NCBI GenBank assembly: GCA_036925085.1
Contig: JAUPFP010000001.1
Coordinates: forward strand, 1,963,501-2,027,500
DNA length: 64,000 nucleotides
From: Brachycybe producta
Lineage: Eukaryota > Arthropoda > Diplopoda > Playtdesmida > Andrognathidae
Direction of reading: 5' to 3'
Positions 1-11,758 of this stretch are shown piece by piece. The translations under genes and the position numbers were made by a program. Below the pieces are notes generated by a model, which was not told the DNA's origin, did not search any database, and was given only the letters and a program-made list of their open reading frames with translations. Within the stretch, counting starts at the first letter, position 1. Each line of letters begins with the position of its first letter.

Positions 1-173
1 CCCCCCCCCCCCCTAATCTGTACTTCTGCCTATGCCTATGTTGCCTACCGAGTTACTGTAGTCAGTCTATTGTTTTACGATACTTTTGTGAATCTAAAAA
101 CGAATTTCCCCCCAAAAAATTTGAAAAAATTGAACAACTAAATATAATCTCTTTTTTAAAAAAAATGTCCATG

Positions 174-419
174 GGCCTAATTACAGAAAAAAAAAATAAG
201 AGTGTCATATGACAATAAATTGTCACATCTAGCTCATAACCTAATAACAGTCACAAAAGCAATTTACAAAATATTTATTATAACAAATAATGTCATATGA
301 CTACCATTGACTGGTGGACAAATTAATGTGACAGTCATAAAATAACAGTGCACAAGCATAGACATGAATAAAGGTATGACTGTCACAAATTTACAATCTT
401 TTCTGTAATGAGGCCTCAG
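174..419. mobile_element. MITE family E, copy 1
   Basis: Left end GGGCCTAATTACAGAAAA and right end TTTTCTGTAATGAGGCCTC are inverted repeats with one mismatch. Internal motifs TGTCATATGACAATAAATTG, AGTCACAAAAGCAATTTACA and GTGACAGTCATAAAATA recur in copies at 59.8-60.5 kb. No coding capacity. Confidence 0.75.
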
Positions 420-556
420 GTGTCTTGGTTTTTGAGATATTAATTTTTAAATGCAGTGAACGTTTTGCCAGCGACACCTGGTAGTTGCTTTGAAAAATAA
501 AGTGTAGAGTGTATTTTGAGACACACTGTATATTATAATAAACTTTTCCAAAGAAG

Positions 557-558
<2 letters not shown>

Positions 559-600
<42 letters not shown>
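559..600. repeat. (ATT)n microsatellite
   Basis: About 14 uninterrupted ATT units. Confidence 0.97.
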
Positions 601-602
<2 letters not shown>

Positions 603-1163
603 CTATATTTTGTAGAATAAAATATTTTTGTTTAGAGTCAACTTTGTTGATCAATTGTTATTTTTTATGTTAATTAAAAAACCAATAAACCAGTTTTGTT
701 GACACCGTTAATAAGAACAATAGTAAATGAGAAAATGAACATGAAATTTAATTTAATTCAATATATATTTCTTTAAATGACACTTCCTTAATTCAAGAAT
801 GTGTCACTTCTGTTTAAAAAAGCAATTTAAAGTTTACAGTTAAGTTAGTTAGGCGCAAACTTTTAAAGAGTAATTATTACTTTTTGAAGAAAGAAAAAAA
901 AAACATATTTTATTAACTAACTTAAAGATTATATTAACTGATAAAAATTACGGAAGTTTAAACTCAACTGAGTTTTGTGTGCGAAAAACCTAAGACAATT
1001 TTGCAACTAAATAGTTATAATTGGTTAAAAACGTCAAACTGGATTGTCAATTTCTATTAGGCTCATTATATCTCTATATTAAGAGACATTACAGAGCAAA
1101 ACGTTTTTACTTTTACAAAATTATGCAAATGAAAAGATAACAGTATAGACAATACCATGCAAT

Positions 1164-1398
1164 TCAAACACTTTCCAACTTTGATGTTTGGAAGGTGGTC
1201 GATCTTCGGCCACCCCATCGTTTTTTTCTTGGCACACAGACTAAATTGTCCCTCTGCCATAGATCTTTTGGGCTGCTTGCAGAGTAATAAATACTCCCGG
1301 TGGATAATCCCCTGTGGAGGTTGCCCTCGCGAGGCTTGGTGCTGCCCTCGAAAGGCCTCGGAAGCACTCGCGAGGTCCTGGCTCTTTGAAAATCGATG
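1164..1398 (-). CDS. candidate terminal coding exon, 77 codons plus stop
   Basis: A GC-rich island in AT-rich DNA. A pyrimidine tract and GTTTGCAG precede 1398, and TGA closes the frame at 1164. The open frame enters in phase 2 and reads a basic, Ser-rich peptide (RPFEGSTKPREGNLHRGLST, then SIYYSASSPKDLWQRD, ending TSKLESV). No family recognised. Its phase fits a donor at the 3' edge of the 24064-24645 exon (AA + C gives Asn), so it may be the last exon of that gene after a 22.7-kb intron. Against this, about 40 bp of it resembles DNA near 3183-3222, so it could be a fragment of a repeat. Two other minus frames are open over part of it. Confidence 0.42.
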
Positions 1399-2057
1399 CT
1401 GCAAACCATAGACGAAAAAAAAAACTAAATTAATTTCCTTTTTTTAAATTATTTCCAATTTCTGTTTAGAAGTTTAATTTGCAATAAAAACCGGATACAA
1501 GTTCCACATTTGTTACCAATTTATCTGTTCCTGTTCATAATGCATGGCCAGCATGAAGCATTTTTAAATGCCCGAACAGTTCAATCCTTCCAAAAAATGC
1601 AATGAAATATACAAGGTCTTTTTTGTTCTTGGTCCCTCCAACTCTTGCCACCCCACTTTTCAATCCCAATTTACGCCAGCTATGCCACAAACATGCCGAA
1701 ACCTCTATGGCAAACATTTTTGAAGATTATCGAAGGCTGTCTTAGTCAGCTTTAGTCAATGAGAAAAACTGTCTCAAACAGAGTAAAAATACGCTGAATA
1801 CATTGGATCAAATGAGGCGCCACACGCTGCATATACTCGGCTAACTCTTCTAGTATCTAAATAACTTTCAATTTCTTCTTAATTTTTTCAATTTGCATAT
1901 TTTGCAATGGATATACTAATACAATATTTTAGGCCTATATATTCCAAGAAATTTTACTTTTAAATTTTAAAAGACACTTCCTTATTTCTAATGCAGGTTT
2001 CCAAAAATGTAGTAGCCATTTCTCTAATTAACATAATCGTGTTCGTGGGTAAAATGT

Positions 2058-2064
<7 letters not shown>
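1399..2064. other. AT-rich interval with a GC-richer relic
   Basis: 1510-1740 is less AT-rich than its flanks. On the plus strand, frames in it read HGQHEAFLNARTVQSFQKMQ, a stop, then a second open stretch of about 50 codons. This could be a decayed exon or transposon fragment; no family recognised. Confidence 0.35.

Positions 2065-2121
<57 letters not shown>
2065..2121. repeat. (TC)n microsatellite
   Basis: About 28 TC units. Confidence 0.97.
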
Positions 2122-2123
<2 letters not shown>

Positions 2124-2318
2124 AAAATGACTAATACTTTAAGCAATTAAAACTTGACCGATTATTTTTTCCCACTTTTTTTTTGTCTCTCATCCCCCCT
2201 CCCCTCCACCCCGACAGTAATTTTTATAAGAAAGAAATGATCTGAGGTCGCGACCGTGTGATCAATCAGTTAAATTAATCTGCAAAAGAAAATAAATAAA
2301 TTGGAGCAATGAAAAAAA

Positions 2319-2370
2319 AATGGCGGCGAAAAAAAAAAAAACTTAAGAAAACAAAGATGGCCGCCATTTG
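2319..2370. promoter_or_regulatory. YY1-like ATGGCGGC motifs
   Basis: AATGGCGGCG and the palindrome AAGATGGCCGCCATTTG lie 35 bp apart in AT-rich DNA. They match the animal YY1 core (ATGGCGGC). No adjacent gene start was found, so function is unproven. Confidence 0.25.
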
Positions 2371-2972
2371 AACCGACCACAGTTATAAATCTTTTTCTGC
2401 TTCACTGATTTTTACTTACAACTCATATATCAATTTAAACTTCTTTTACCTCTTCTTTATTTTGGAGCAAGTAAAACGTCTTCTGTTTAAACACATTTAA
2501 AATGACTCATTTAAAGTTATAAATGGAATCTTGTTCATAACACATTTAAATTTATTTCTAAAAAACAAAACCGCAAACAGATTTGTTTCAAAAATTAACA
2601 AAGTTTTAGAATTTTGAAAGTGAAGTTTAAAATTTGTGTTTTGAAAAGTCAGGAGCTTAATATTGTGATTTTAGTTAATGGGCCTTTTTTTGCATTTTTT
2701 AAAATGTCTAGACAAAGTGAGTCTTTATGTAATTTAAAATTATTGTGAAAACTTTTGTGTTGACAGCTTAAATGTTTCGACAGCTTAAATGTTTCAACAG
2801 CTGATTATACATGTATTAAATGTTCATTCAAAGTTTAGTTGAATACTACACAATATAAAGATATGTGAGCCACAGTTGATCTTCGACTTAAAATTGTAAA
2901 TAATTAACAACATTTGAACATTTAACAGCAGATTCTAACAAATCTTAAGTCGAAGATTAGTTGTAGGTCCAT

Positions 2973-3052
2973 AATTTGGTAACATTGGTGACTTACCAAT
3001 GTTACCAAATTGTGAAAATCAGCTGAGACACACCAAAGGTGAGTCTCAGCTG
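2973..3052. repeat. two consecutive strong hairpins
   Basis: AATTTGGTAACATTGGT (2973-2989) pairs perfectly with 2995-3011 around a 5-base loop. CAGCTGAGACACACC (3020-3034) pairs with 3038-3052 with one mismatch around AAA. Flanking GATCTTCGACTTAA (2878-, 3052-) has an inverted partner TTAAGTCGAAGATT at 2945, making a nested inverted-repeat cluster. Confidence 0.9.
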
Positions 3053-3319
3053 ATCTTCGACTTAAATGTTGATTAAAAATAGGTTGTAAAATACACGTTA
3101 TAAATCATAATTCATGTTAATAATTATTCATATATTGAGTTTTGACAATGCATTTCACATGCTGCAATAATATTGGACTTTTGTCTCTCTGTCACAGGCC
3201 TTCTTGGCTGTCTGCAGAGTAATTTTTCAAATTCAAATTAATTTTGTTTGAAAATTTGAAAATTTTCATATTTCAAAATTTTAAATTTTCACTATACTTT
3301 TTGTCTAATTGATAAATTA

Positions 3320-3830
3320 GATCAAAGAAGTATAAAAATTTGTACAAAAAAAATATCGAAAATATTCTAGAAATTTGTACAAAAAATGACAAATATTGCA
3401 GAATTTTGTCAAAAAAAATATTGAAAATATTTTAGAAATTTGTACAAAAAATGACAAATATTGCAGAATTTTGTCCAAAAAAATATTGAAAATATTTTAG
3501 AAATTTGTACAAAAATTTACAAATATTACAGAATTTCGTACAAAAAATATTGAAATTTTTTTAGAAATTTGTACAAAAATTTACAAATATTACAGAATTT
3601 CGTACAAAAAAATATTGAAAATATTTTAGAAATTTGTACAAAAATTTACAAATATTGCAGAATTTTGTCCAAAAAAATATTGAAAATATTTTAGAAATTT
3701 GTACAAAAATTTACAAATATTGCAGAATTTTGTCCAAAAAAATATTGAAAATATTTTAGAAATTTGTACAAAAAATGACAAATATTGTAGAATTTTGTGC
3801 AAAAAAAATTACAAAACTTTTATAGAAAGT
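3320..3830. repeat. 65-bp tandem repeat, about seven units
   Basis: The start of each unit (GAAAATATTTTAGAAATTTG) falls at 3358, 3423, 3488, 3552, 3617, 3682 and 3747. Each unit also has ACAAATATTGCAGAATTTTG. Units differ by few substitutions. Frames over it are not genes. Confidence 0.93.
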
Positions 3831-6800
3831 GAAAATTTTGTCCATAAATGGTGTAAAAAGTTTACAAAACTGGTTATTGATAAAATTAGTTATATTTAAT
3901 TTTGCTTTGTTATTAATAAACATACAAATAGGCCTATATCACACACACAATTGAATAAATTTTACCTACATAGTGTTTAAAATTAATATATCATTTTCAT
4001 ATATTTTGCTTATTATTTTTCACAATTTCCACAGATGATGAAACCTGAACAATTATATTTATGAGCATTACTCATTAGTAGAAAATGTATATGATAATTA
4101 GTGTATATTTTTTTTTAAAAAAATTCAACTTCAATTTTTGACAATTTATGTAAAATTGTGGCTTTTTTCATTCTTGTATTCATTTTAATGTTGTTTTTTT
4201 TATCTTCTTCTATTCTGCAAACAAAATTTCTATTATGTTAATATTTTCTGCAATAATCCATTTCAAAAAACTTGAAAACCGTTTTACTTGCGCCCACTTA
4301 TATATTATTATTACATGTCTTGTCTGTCACTGTCAGGAACGCAGTGTTTTCTTATCAAATATATATAGAAATGTTAAAGCTCTAAAAAAAAAACCAAAAG
4401 CCATACTTTAAACAAGTTAAAACCCAATGGATAGAATACAACAAAAAACAGTCAATCGACAAGAGATCTATTGAACTGATTAAACTAGAATATGCAAAAA
4501 TGTTTCATTTTTTATTATCTTTTTTTTTTGGGGTGCTACTACTTTCTCACCCTTATTATATCCCCACCTCAAAAGTGTCATCCTCTTAGAGGCTATATAG
4601 TTTGAGCATACATTTCAAAAGAAGTCTTATCTTAGGACAGCCATTTTTTTTTTGCTGTTGTTGCTACTTTCTTCTCCTAATTGTACAATTTTTCTTAAGT
4701 TGACTGATGTTTGTCATTAAAGTTGAGGGCACCAATTGGTTCAACCAATTTGTAACTTATTCTCACGGTTTTCAACAAACAAATAAGGTCCAAATACAAG
4801 AAAATTTGCACTTCAAATTGCAACTTGCATCTTCTAATCAGGGTCCCAACATAGTTAAAAATGCTGAAATTACTCTTAACATACTAGAAACATGTTTTGA
4901 GAGTTGAAGTTCCGAGCATTAACTAGATAATTTTACACCTGAGACAAGAATATAACTGGCGCCTCCTTAGTATAATTATTCTAGATATTTGGCGCCTTAA
5001 TGTTCTGCGTCCATAAACTATGCATTTGAAGCAAAAACTGGCGCCCTCTTAGAATAACTATTCTAGTTATTTTGCGCCCGAATTTAAACGCCCTGAGCTT
5101 TGCGCCTCACTCGCATTGCCCAAGTTAACATCTCTGTTCATGTTAATAGTTCAAAAGTGCCAAGTTTTAATTCTTGAATTTGAACCTATGTGTTTGGTCT
5201 TTCTACACTTGTTGATTAACTAACTTGTAGTTGGACTAACTAACAAATTACCAACAAAAAAAGTAACGTGGGAAGATGCCACAGACTTTCACTTTTCTAA
5301 ATGTAAATGTTTTTGTGTCTGTCATTTGTGAGCATTCCAGAACACATTTTTTTTTCTGTTGGTTATTTTTCAAACAGAATATTTTTGCTGGCTTTTTTTG
5401 GGGTGCTGTGTGTATAATTGTACAGCAGGTGGCACTGACTTTCACCCCCTAAACAGTGGCATTCCTCTCAATCTCTATCAAAATAAGAATTTTTAGATTA
5501 TTTTCATGTATTCGAATTTGTAATTTCTGTAATCTTTAGAGATATTAAAATTGAGTATAAAATCATTTGGCAAATTAGTCAATAGGAAACATAACGGAAT
5601 TATTTTATAAAAATTCTGGAAAAATTCTGAAAAAATCCTGAAAAAATTCTGAAAAAAAAAAATCTGGAAAAAAATGTGGAAAAAAAAATAATAGAATTTA
5701 TAATAGAATTTTGATACAAAAAATTTGGAAAAAATCTAGAAATTTGAAAAATTATAAAATTTAACATAATGACTAACGCTAGTAGGAGGAGTGCAGCAAA
5801 ATGATAGAATTCCATTTGAAATTGACCTATGAGAGAATTTCAAGATTTATTTGAAACTAGAAGAGTAAAACGAAGATGAAACAATAATTTTCACAATAAT
5901 TAATAACTTTAAAACTACGTGGAAAAATGTTTACCTTTAAAAAAATCCCGTGAAAAGTTTACTTTTAAAATTATCATTATACAAATATCCCTAAACAGCA
6001 CCATAATGGTAGTGAATCTGGAATCTTAAACCTTTGCATTGTAATTTGGTTACAACGCCATCTAGTAGCAACTTTGTAATTAGCTTAGAAGCATGTTTCC
6101 ACCATAAAGTCATTATGAATACCATTTAATTTATAAAATAAATTTTAAGAAAAAATATCATTATTAATTTTCAAAAAAAAATATTAATTAAAAAAAACAA
6201 TTTTTAAAAAAATATTAATTAAAAAATCATTATTAATTTTAAGAAATGTCATTATTATTTTTAAGAAATATTATTAATTTTAAAAAATATTAATTTTTAA
6301 AAAATATTAATTTTAAAAATTATTAATTTTAAAAAAATATTAATTTCAAGAAATGGCATTATTAAATTTAAGAAAAATAATTATTAATTTTACGAAATAT
6401 CATTACTATTTTTAAAAAAAAAAAATAATAATTTAAAAAAAATATTTATTCTAAAAATATTAATTTTAGTGTTTGGTGAAATTTGCATATTTTTCTGCTT
6501 GTTTAGTTTTAATATTAAAATTGAAATAAAACAAATTAAAAAAACGTTCAAATATTTATTAAAATGTATTAATATTTTGTTATATTTTTATCAAAATGTT
6601 GTCATAACTTTTTTTTAATCATCGTTGAAATTATCAATATTCATCATTCTGTTGTAAATTTGTATAAATATAATTTGAGTAGAATAAATTAAAAAAAGTG
6701 AGTGAGTGGTTCATTCTGTCAAATGTTAAAATGATACACAAGGTAACAACATAAGGTCAATGTCATGAAATCAGAAATATTTTTATCGTTTTATGGTTAT

Positions 6801-7480
6801 AATGTGTATATATGTATGTACTGTATATATAAATCCTATATAAGTTGTGAATCATTCATTTTAACATTTCTCACGAAAGTAAAAGAAGATGAAAAGGTCG
6901 AACTTATTTTTTTAAAACAAGAAATTTGTTTTATTTTCATTATTTCTATATATATATACAGAATTTTGAAAAGTTCTTTGAAAAGTAGCCTTTCAGTTTC
7001 ATTGTTTTTTTTCTCTGATCTATTTCTGATTGTGGTTTGCCACCGTAAAAAAGCAATCATTCTAACAAGTGGTTTCATGTTTGTTGCCTTCTTGTGTCAA
7101 GTAAAGAGTTTTTTTTTGTTTGTAAAAAAACAACAAAATCAACTTTGAAGAAACATTGATTTATTTTATACAATATGTTTCAAAATAAACTACGCAAACA
7201 CATTTATTTAGCTGTATAAAATTCTAAACTACATTAAGATTACCAAATACATGTATGTAGTTACATAATTAAAGAATGTTTAATAACATCTATTAATTTT
7301 ATATTAAGTTTTCTTTATATAATATAAAAATTGAACAAATAGTTATTCTACAAAATCACTAGGCGATTTAAAAACAAACCTGCACATTTCATAAAATTTA
7401 AGCAATATGGAAAAATGCTATAATTACAAGCTAATTAAATAAAAAAAGCCAAACTACGTAAAGCCATATATAAAATTGTC
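3831..7480. other. AT-rich interval, no gene seen
   Basis: Holds a partial family B arm at about 4785-4915 and another half at 5150-5200. A short block with GGCGCC repeats (ACTGGCGCCTCCTTAG, ACTGGCGCCCTCTTAG) lies at 4955-5095. 5600-5760 is a run of AAAATTCTGGAAAAA. Frames at 6765-7148 and 5600-5815 have composition of random AT-rich DNA. Confidence 0.6.
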
Positions 7481-7489
7481 TTAATTGGT

Positions 7490-8125
7490 GGTTCGGAACA
7501 TTACCTAAAACGAAATTTATTGTATAGATTTTGGATTTAAACTAATTTTTTTGGCACATTGCCTAAACATAATTAATTTTGAAAAATTTATAGTAGGCCA
7601 TATTTAATGTTAAATTTGTGATTATGTGCATAGTCTAAATATAATTATGCAAGACTTTCAATATTTAATATTAAATTGGTAATTTTGTACAATGTCTAAA
7701 TACAGTTATGCAATATGTACAACATTTACCACTAAATTGGCAATTCTGTGCATTGCCTAAAATACATTCTTTTGCACAGATTTGCTACCAAATTAATAAT
7801 CTTGCAATTGCCTAAAACACAATTAATTGTGCAGATTTATATCCTAATTGATACTTTTGCACATTGCAAATTGCATATACATAATTAGTTGTGCAAGATT
7901 TACAGCATTTAATACTAAACAAGTGATTCTGTGCATTGTCTAAATACAGTTATGCAATATTTACAATATTTACTGCTAAACTGGCAATTCTGTGCATTGC
8001 CTAAAATACATTCTTTTGCACGATTTGCTACCAAATTCGTAATTCTGCACTTGCCTAAAACACAATTAATTGTACAGATTTACATACTAATTGATCGTTT
8101 TGCACACTTGTCTAATAATTGTGCA
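7490..8125. repeat. family I: degenerate GCCTAAAA / GTGCAGATTTA repeat
   Basis: Units of roughly 75 bp with TTGCCTAAAACACAATTAAT, TGTGCAGATTTACTACC and AAATTGGTAATTTTGCACA recur eight or so times. Pieces of the same repeat occur at 12410-12970, 13320-13440, 19270-19370 and 38440-38820. Confidence 0.7.
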
Positions 8126-10195
8126 AAGTAAGCGATCACATAGAAATCAGATGAAAATACAAATATAACCAAGTGTTTAAAAGGTTTGTCACGTTTGGGA
8201 AACGAATTCGTAACTGAAAATGAAAAATCTACTGCCTAGTTTATTTTGAAACACACAGTAGAACAAAATTGACCAGTTCTTTTTACTTGTTTTCTTGAAT
8301 TAACGCGAGCTACTTTTGCAACTCTTTGATTTTTCTTCCATTATCGCAAAAACACAGCCAGCAATGTGGTAATATTATTTTTCTTGGATAAATTTGCATA
8401 AACAAGACGTTGTAAATAAAGTTGCTATAAAGTTGCTGAAAAGTAGCTGCAAACTGCAAATTTTCTTTACTTTGTTTTAAATATATATCTTAACTGTCTT
8501 GTAAGTTAATTTGTTAGCGAATTGGTATATTAATGAGCCAAGGGTGTCATGGCTGTGACTTTTTTTTATAAGATTGTATAAACACCACACAATTCACTTA
8601 ATACATTATACATTAAAAACAAGTCACAAAGAAAAGATAAACCAAGTGTTTTTGTCACTGTGAATTCGGTGAGAAATAATATAAAATGATATATAATATG
8701 TAACTAATTTTTGACAATTAGTAGATTACAGAAAAATGCTAATTAGGTCGAATACATACATGTATTGTATATACGGAAACAGAAATAATAACACTAGTGA
8801 AGTTTCTTACCAGATTTTTTTATGAAAATTGCAGAGAAAATATTAACATAAATTGTGAATAATATTCTAATTATTGAGAAATTATATAAAAATTGGGTCA
8901 TTATTAATTTTAATATAAAAATTGGTCAACAACATAATCAGATAAGGGTTTAATTTTGTGAATTTTTTACAATTTACATAAGAATTATTTGAAAATGTTG
9001 TCAAAATTATCTAACAGTTTTGTAACTTTGCCCACATTTTATGAGATATTTCTTCATATTTGAACTTACTAATTTATTTTTCATATTTAACTAAGTTATA
9101 GTGTAAACTGAAAAAAATATTAAAAAAAATTATAAATTATAAAATTATAAATATTCTCTATAACATTTGTAAATTATTTGTAAAAATTATTTATTGAATT
9201 TATTAAAACCTCTTGTTTAAATTTTTAAAAACCGGACAATTTTTCGCGCAAACTAGGTTTTTAAAGGTTTTAAACATTTTCTTAAGAATTTCAAAAAATT
9301 GTGAACTTTTTTTATTCAAAATTCTTATTATTTTATATTTTTTATTGAAATTTCTAAAAAAAAAATGTTAACTAAAAATTATAAAACTAATTGTACTTTT
9401 TTTGGCTAAAATTTTACCCGTTGATGTCGGCTTTAGTTTTGACATTACAGGTATGTAACCAAAAACAAAACCCATGTGACAAAATTTTGTCAAAACTTCT
9501 CGCATAAATTACACAAAACAGCAAAAAAAAAATGAGAGATAACAAAAATGTTCACATTGTAAAGAAACTTGATGGGAAATAATAAATAAAATTACATGTA
9601 TATAAAACGGTAGTAATTTTAACAATTAGCAAGAGATAGTTTGGTGGTAACGTGTTAATTAGGTTGGAATATTCAGGAAACATTGTTTTAATTGTAATGT
9701 AGGACTTAAAAGATATATTTTTCACAACAGGTGTGAACGTCAATTGACGTTATATATTTTACAATTTGAGTAATGATGTGTATGTTTTAAAATAAAAACT
9801 GTAAAAATTTCCCTTAAGGCAAATTGGTCTGGTCAGTTATAAGGTCAAGAGGATAAAATACCATAAAACATACCTTCAATTGTTCTAGGAATATGATTTT
9901 AATAAATACATATCTTTTACTTTAAAGAGAAATTTTTTTGGGGGGTTCTTTTGTTACAAGGTTGTTACAAAGTATGGATAAAATTATGGCTTTAATGCTT
10001 GCAGCTATTTTTTTTTTAAAAACAATCTTATGATTTTTTTTTTGTTTATGTTTAAAGTTTTCTTCGTATTTTTTGTGGTGCAATTCAACGGTGTAAATAC
10101 AATAAAAAAATTACATAGAAATTCAACTTTAACTCAGATCTTGTTAACTTTCAATTGCTAATCTTAAGGGGCTCAGAAGGGGATGGCCAAAATTA
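8126..10195. other. AT-rich interval, no feature seen
   Basis: Nothing beyond short simple runs was found on either strand. Confidence 0.6.
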
Positions 10196-10800
10196 CTAAC
10201 TTGGTGTGCTTTGAACTAGTAGAGGCCACAATTTCTCAGCTAAGCCTATAAAACCCACAGGGCACACAAGGCCCACAAAAGTCAGAAAGCCCACCAGGCC
10301 CGCAAAACGTACCAAAATGTATGTATGAGGCCCATAAAAGCTAACCAAACACACACATTCCACAAAAACTACCAGGCTCACAAAACCACCCAAAAAATAG
10401 GAGACCCACAAAGTGCTCAACGCTCATGAAGCTCACCAAGCACACAAAATCCACAAAGACTAACAGGCCCACAAATTCCACAATGACTACCAAGGCCACA
10501 AAATCCACTAAGACTACTAGGACCACAAAACCAACAAAATGCCTCACAAATCTAACCACGCACACAAATTCCACAAAAACTATACCAGGCTCACAGAACC
10601 CAGAAAATGTATGAGGCCCACAAAGCGCACAAGGCTCATAAAGTTCACCAAGCACACAAAATCCACAAAGACTACCAGGACCACAAAACCAATCTTTGCC
10701 CACAAAGCTAACCAAGCAAACAAAAATCACCAGGCTCACAAAACTTGGAAAATGTATGAGGCCCGCAAAACCTACAAGCCTATCGCCCACAATCCATTGC
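10196..10800. repeat. GC-richer degenerate minisatellite (CCCACAAA / ACCAGGC)
   Basis: Words such as AGGCCCACAAA, CAAGCACACAAAATCCACAA and AGACTACCAGG recur over 600 bp. A longer block at 10410-10530 is repeated at 10600-10700. Because many units are multiples of three, frames are open on both strands; on the minus strand 149 codons read a monotonous F-V-x-L-V-x-F pattern. That is repeat translation, not a protein family. Confidence 0.85.
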
Positions 10801-11688
10801 AGGTCTCTATGGTGTGTATAGCCTACGCTTCAAAGCCTTAGAAATATGGAGGTCATAAAGCAGTACTACAAGGGCTTTGTATTTCAATGGCTTTAAAACT
10901 GACTTAAAACAATCAGTTAAACAAACAGTCAGTTTATAAACATAATTAATTTGTCCAGTTTCTTTGAGGTAAATAAGCATATTTTTATGATATGAACATT
11001 TTTTATTAAAAATTCATGAAAATTTCAAACAAAAATAGACCTTCAATTTTGTTTGTTTAGAAATCCTAAAAAAAATACAATTTTATTCAAAATGTATCAA
11101 GTTGTTTAAGTGTCTTTAAAAAAAAAGCAATTTTTGTGGTCAAAAAAACACGAAAAATTTTTTTGGAAGTGTTAACAAATTTTAGAAATTTAGAAAAATA
11201 TTTAGAAATTTGCAATAAAACCTTTGATAAAACTATAAAGAAAATTAAGAAAAAATATTATTGCACAATTTTTACTGAATATTTTTACAATTTCAGCACG
11301 ATTTTCACAATTTTTTTTAAAAAACCTTTCAGCATGTTTCTAAACTCAACAAGTAATTCAGCAGTTGCATCAATTATGCTATTTGATTATTGTGTATAAA
11401 TAACATGTGCTTTAATTAAGTGGCTATTCAAAGCTATAGTTAAAAATCTAAAATAAATTTACGGGCCACAGTTTGGCCATCCCAACTAATATTATATATG
11501 TAACAATTATAAAGAAGAGTAAGAATCTTTATGATTTGAAAAATCGAGATTGAAATTTTTTTTCCCTCCCTTATTATATATGAGGGTCAGTGAAGTTCTA
11601 CCTTAACTATAATTGTGATTACATTCAACCTGAAATTGATGTAATATAGTTATATAGTACAATGTTAACTTAATTGCTTGAAGTCTAT

Positions 11689-11691
<3 letters not shown>
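10801..11691. other. AT-rich interval, no feature seen
   Basis: No convincing coding or repeat feature. Confidence 0.6.

Positions 11692-11753
<62 letters not shown>
11692..11753. repeat. (AT)n microsatellite
   Basis: About 31 AT units. Confidence 0.97.

Positions 11754-11758
<5 letters not shown>

Larger units (their letters stand above)
1..1163. other. intergenic, no gene seen
   Basis: Opens with a 13-base poly-C tract. Contains one family E element and an (ATT)n microsatellite; the rest is AT-rich without features. Confidence 0.6.

Noticed and set aside
1535-1717. Possible exon in a GC-richer patch
   Set aside because: Neither strand has an open frame with good splice sites; a plus-strand reading is broken by a stop. 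Kept only as a relic.
2354-2370. Gene start at AAGATGGCCGCCATTTG
   Set aside because: The plus frame stops after four codons and the minus frame is a T-rich run; more likely a YY1-like site.
6765-7148. 127-codon plus-strand protein
   Set aside because: AT-rich composition, Phe/Ile/Lys/Tyr bias, no splice or family support, and an open frame on the other strand.
10341-10790. 149-codon minus-strand protein
   Set aside because: Monotonous translation of a minisatellite, with overlapping open frames on the other strand.
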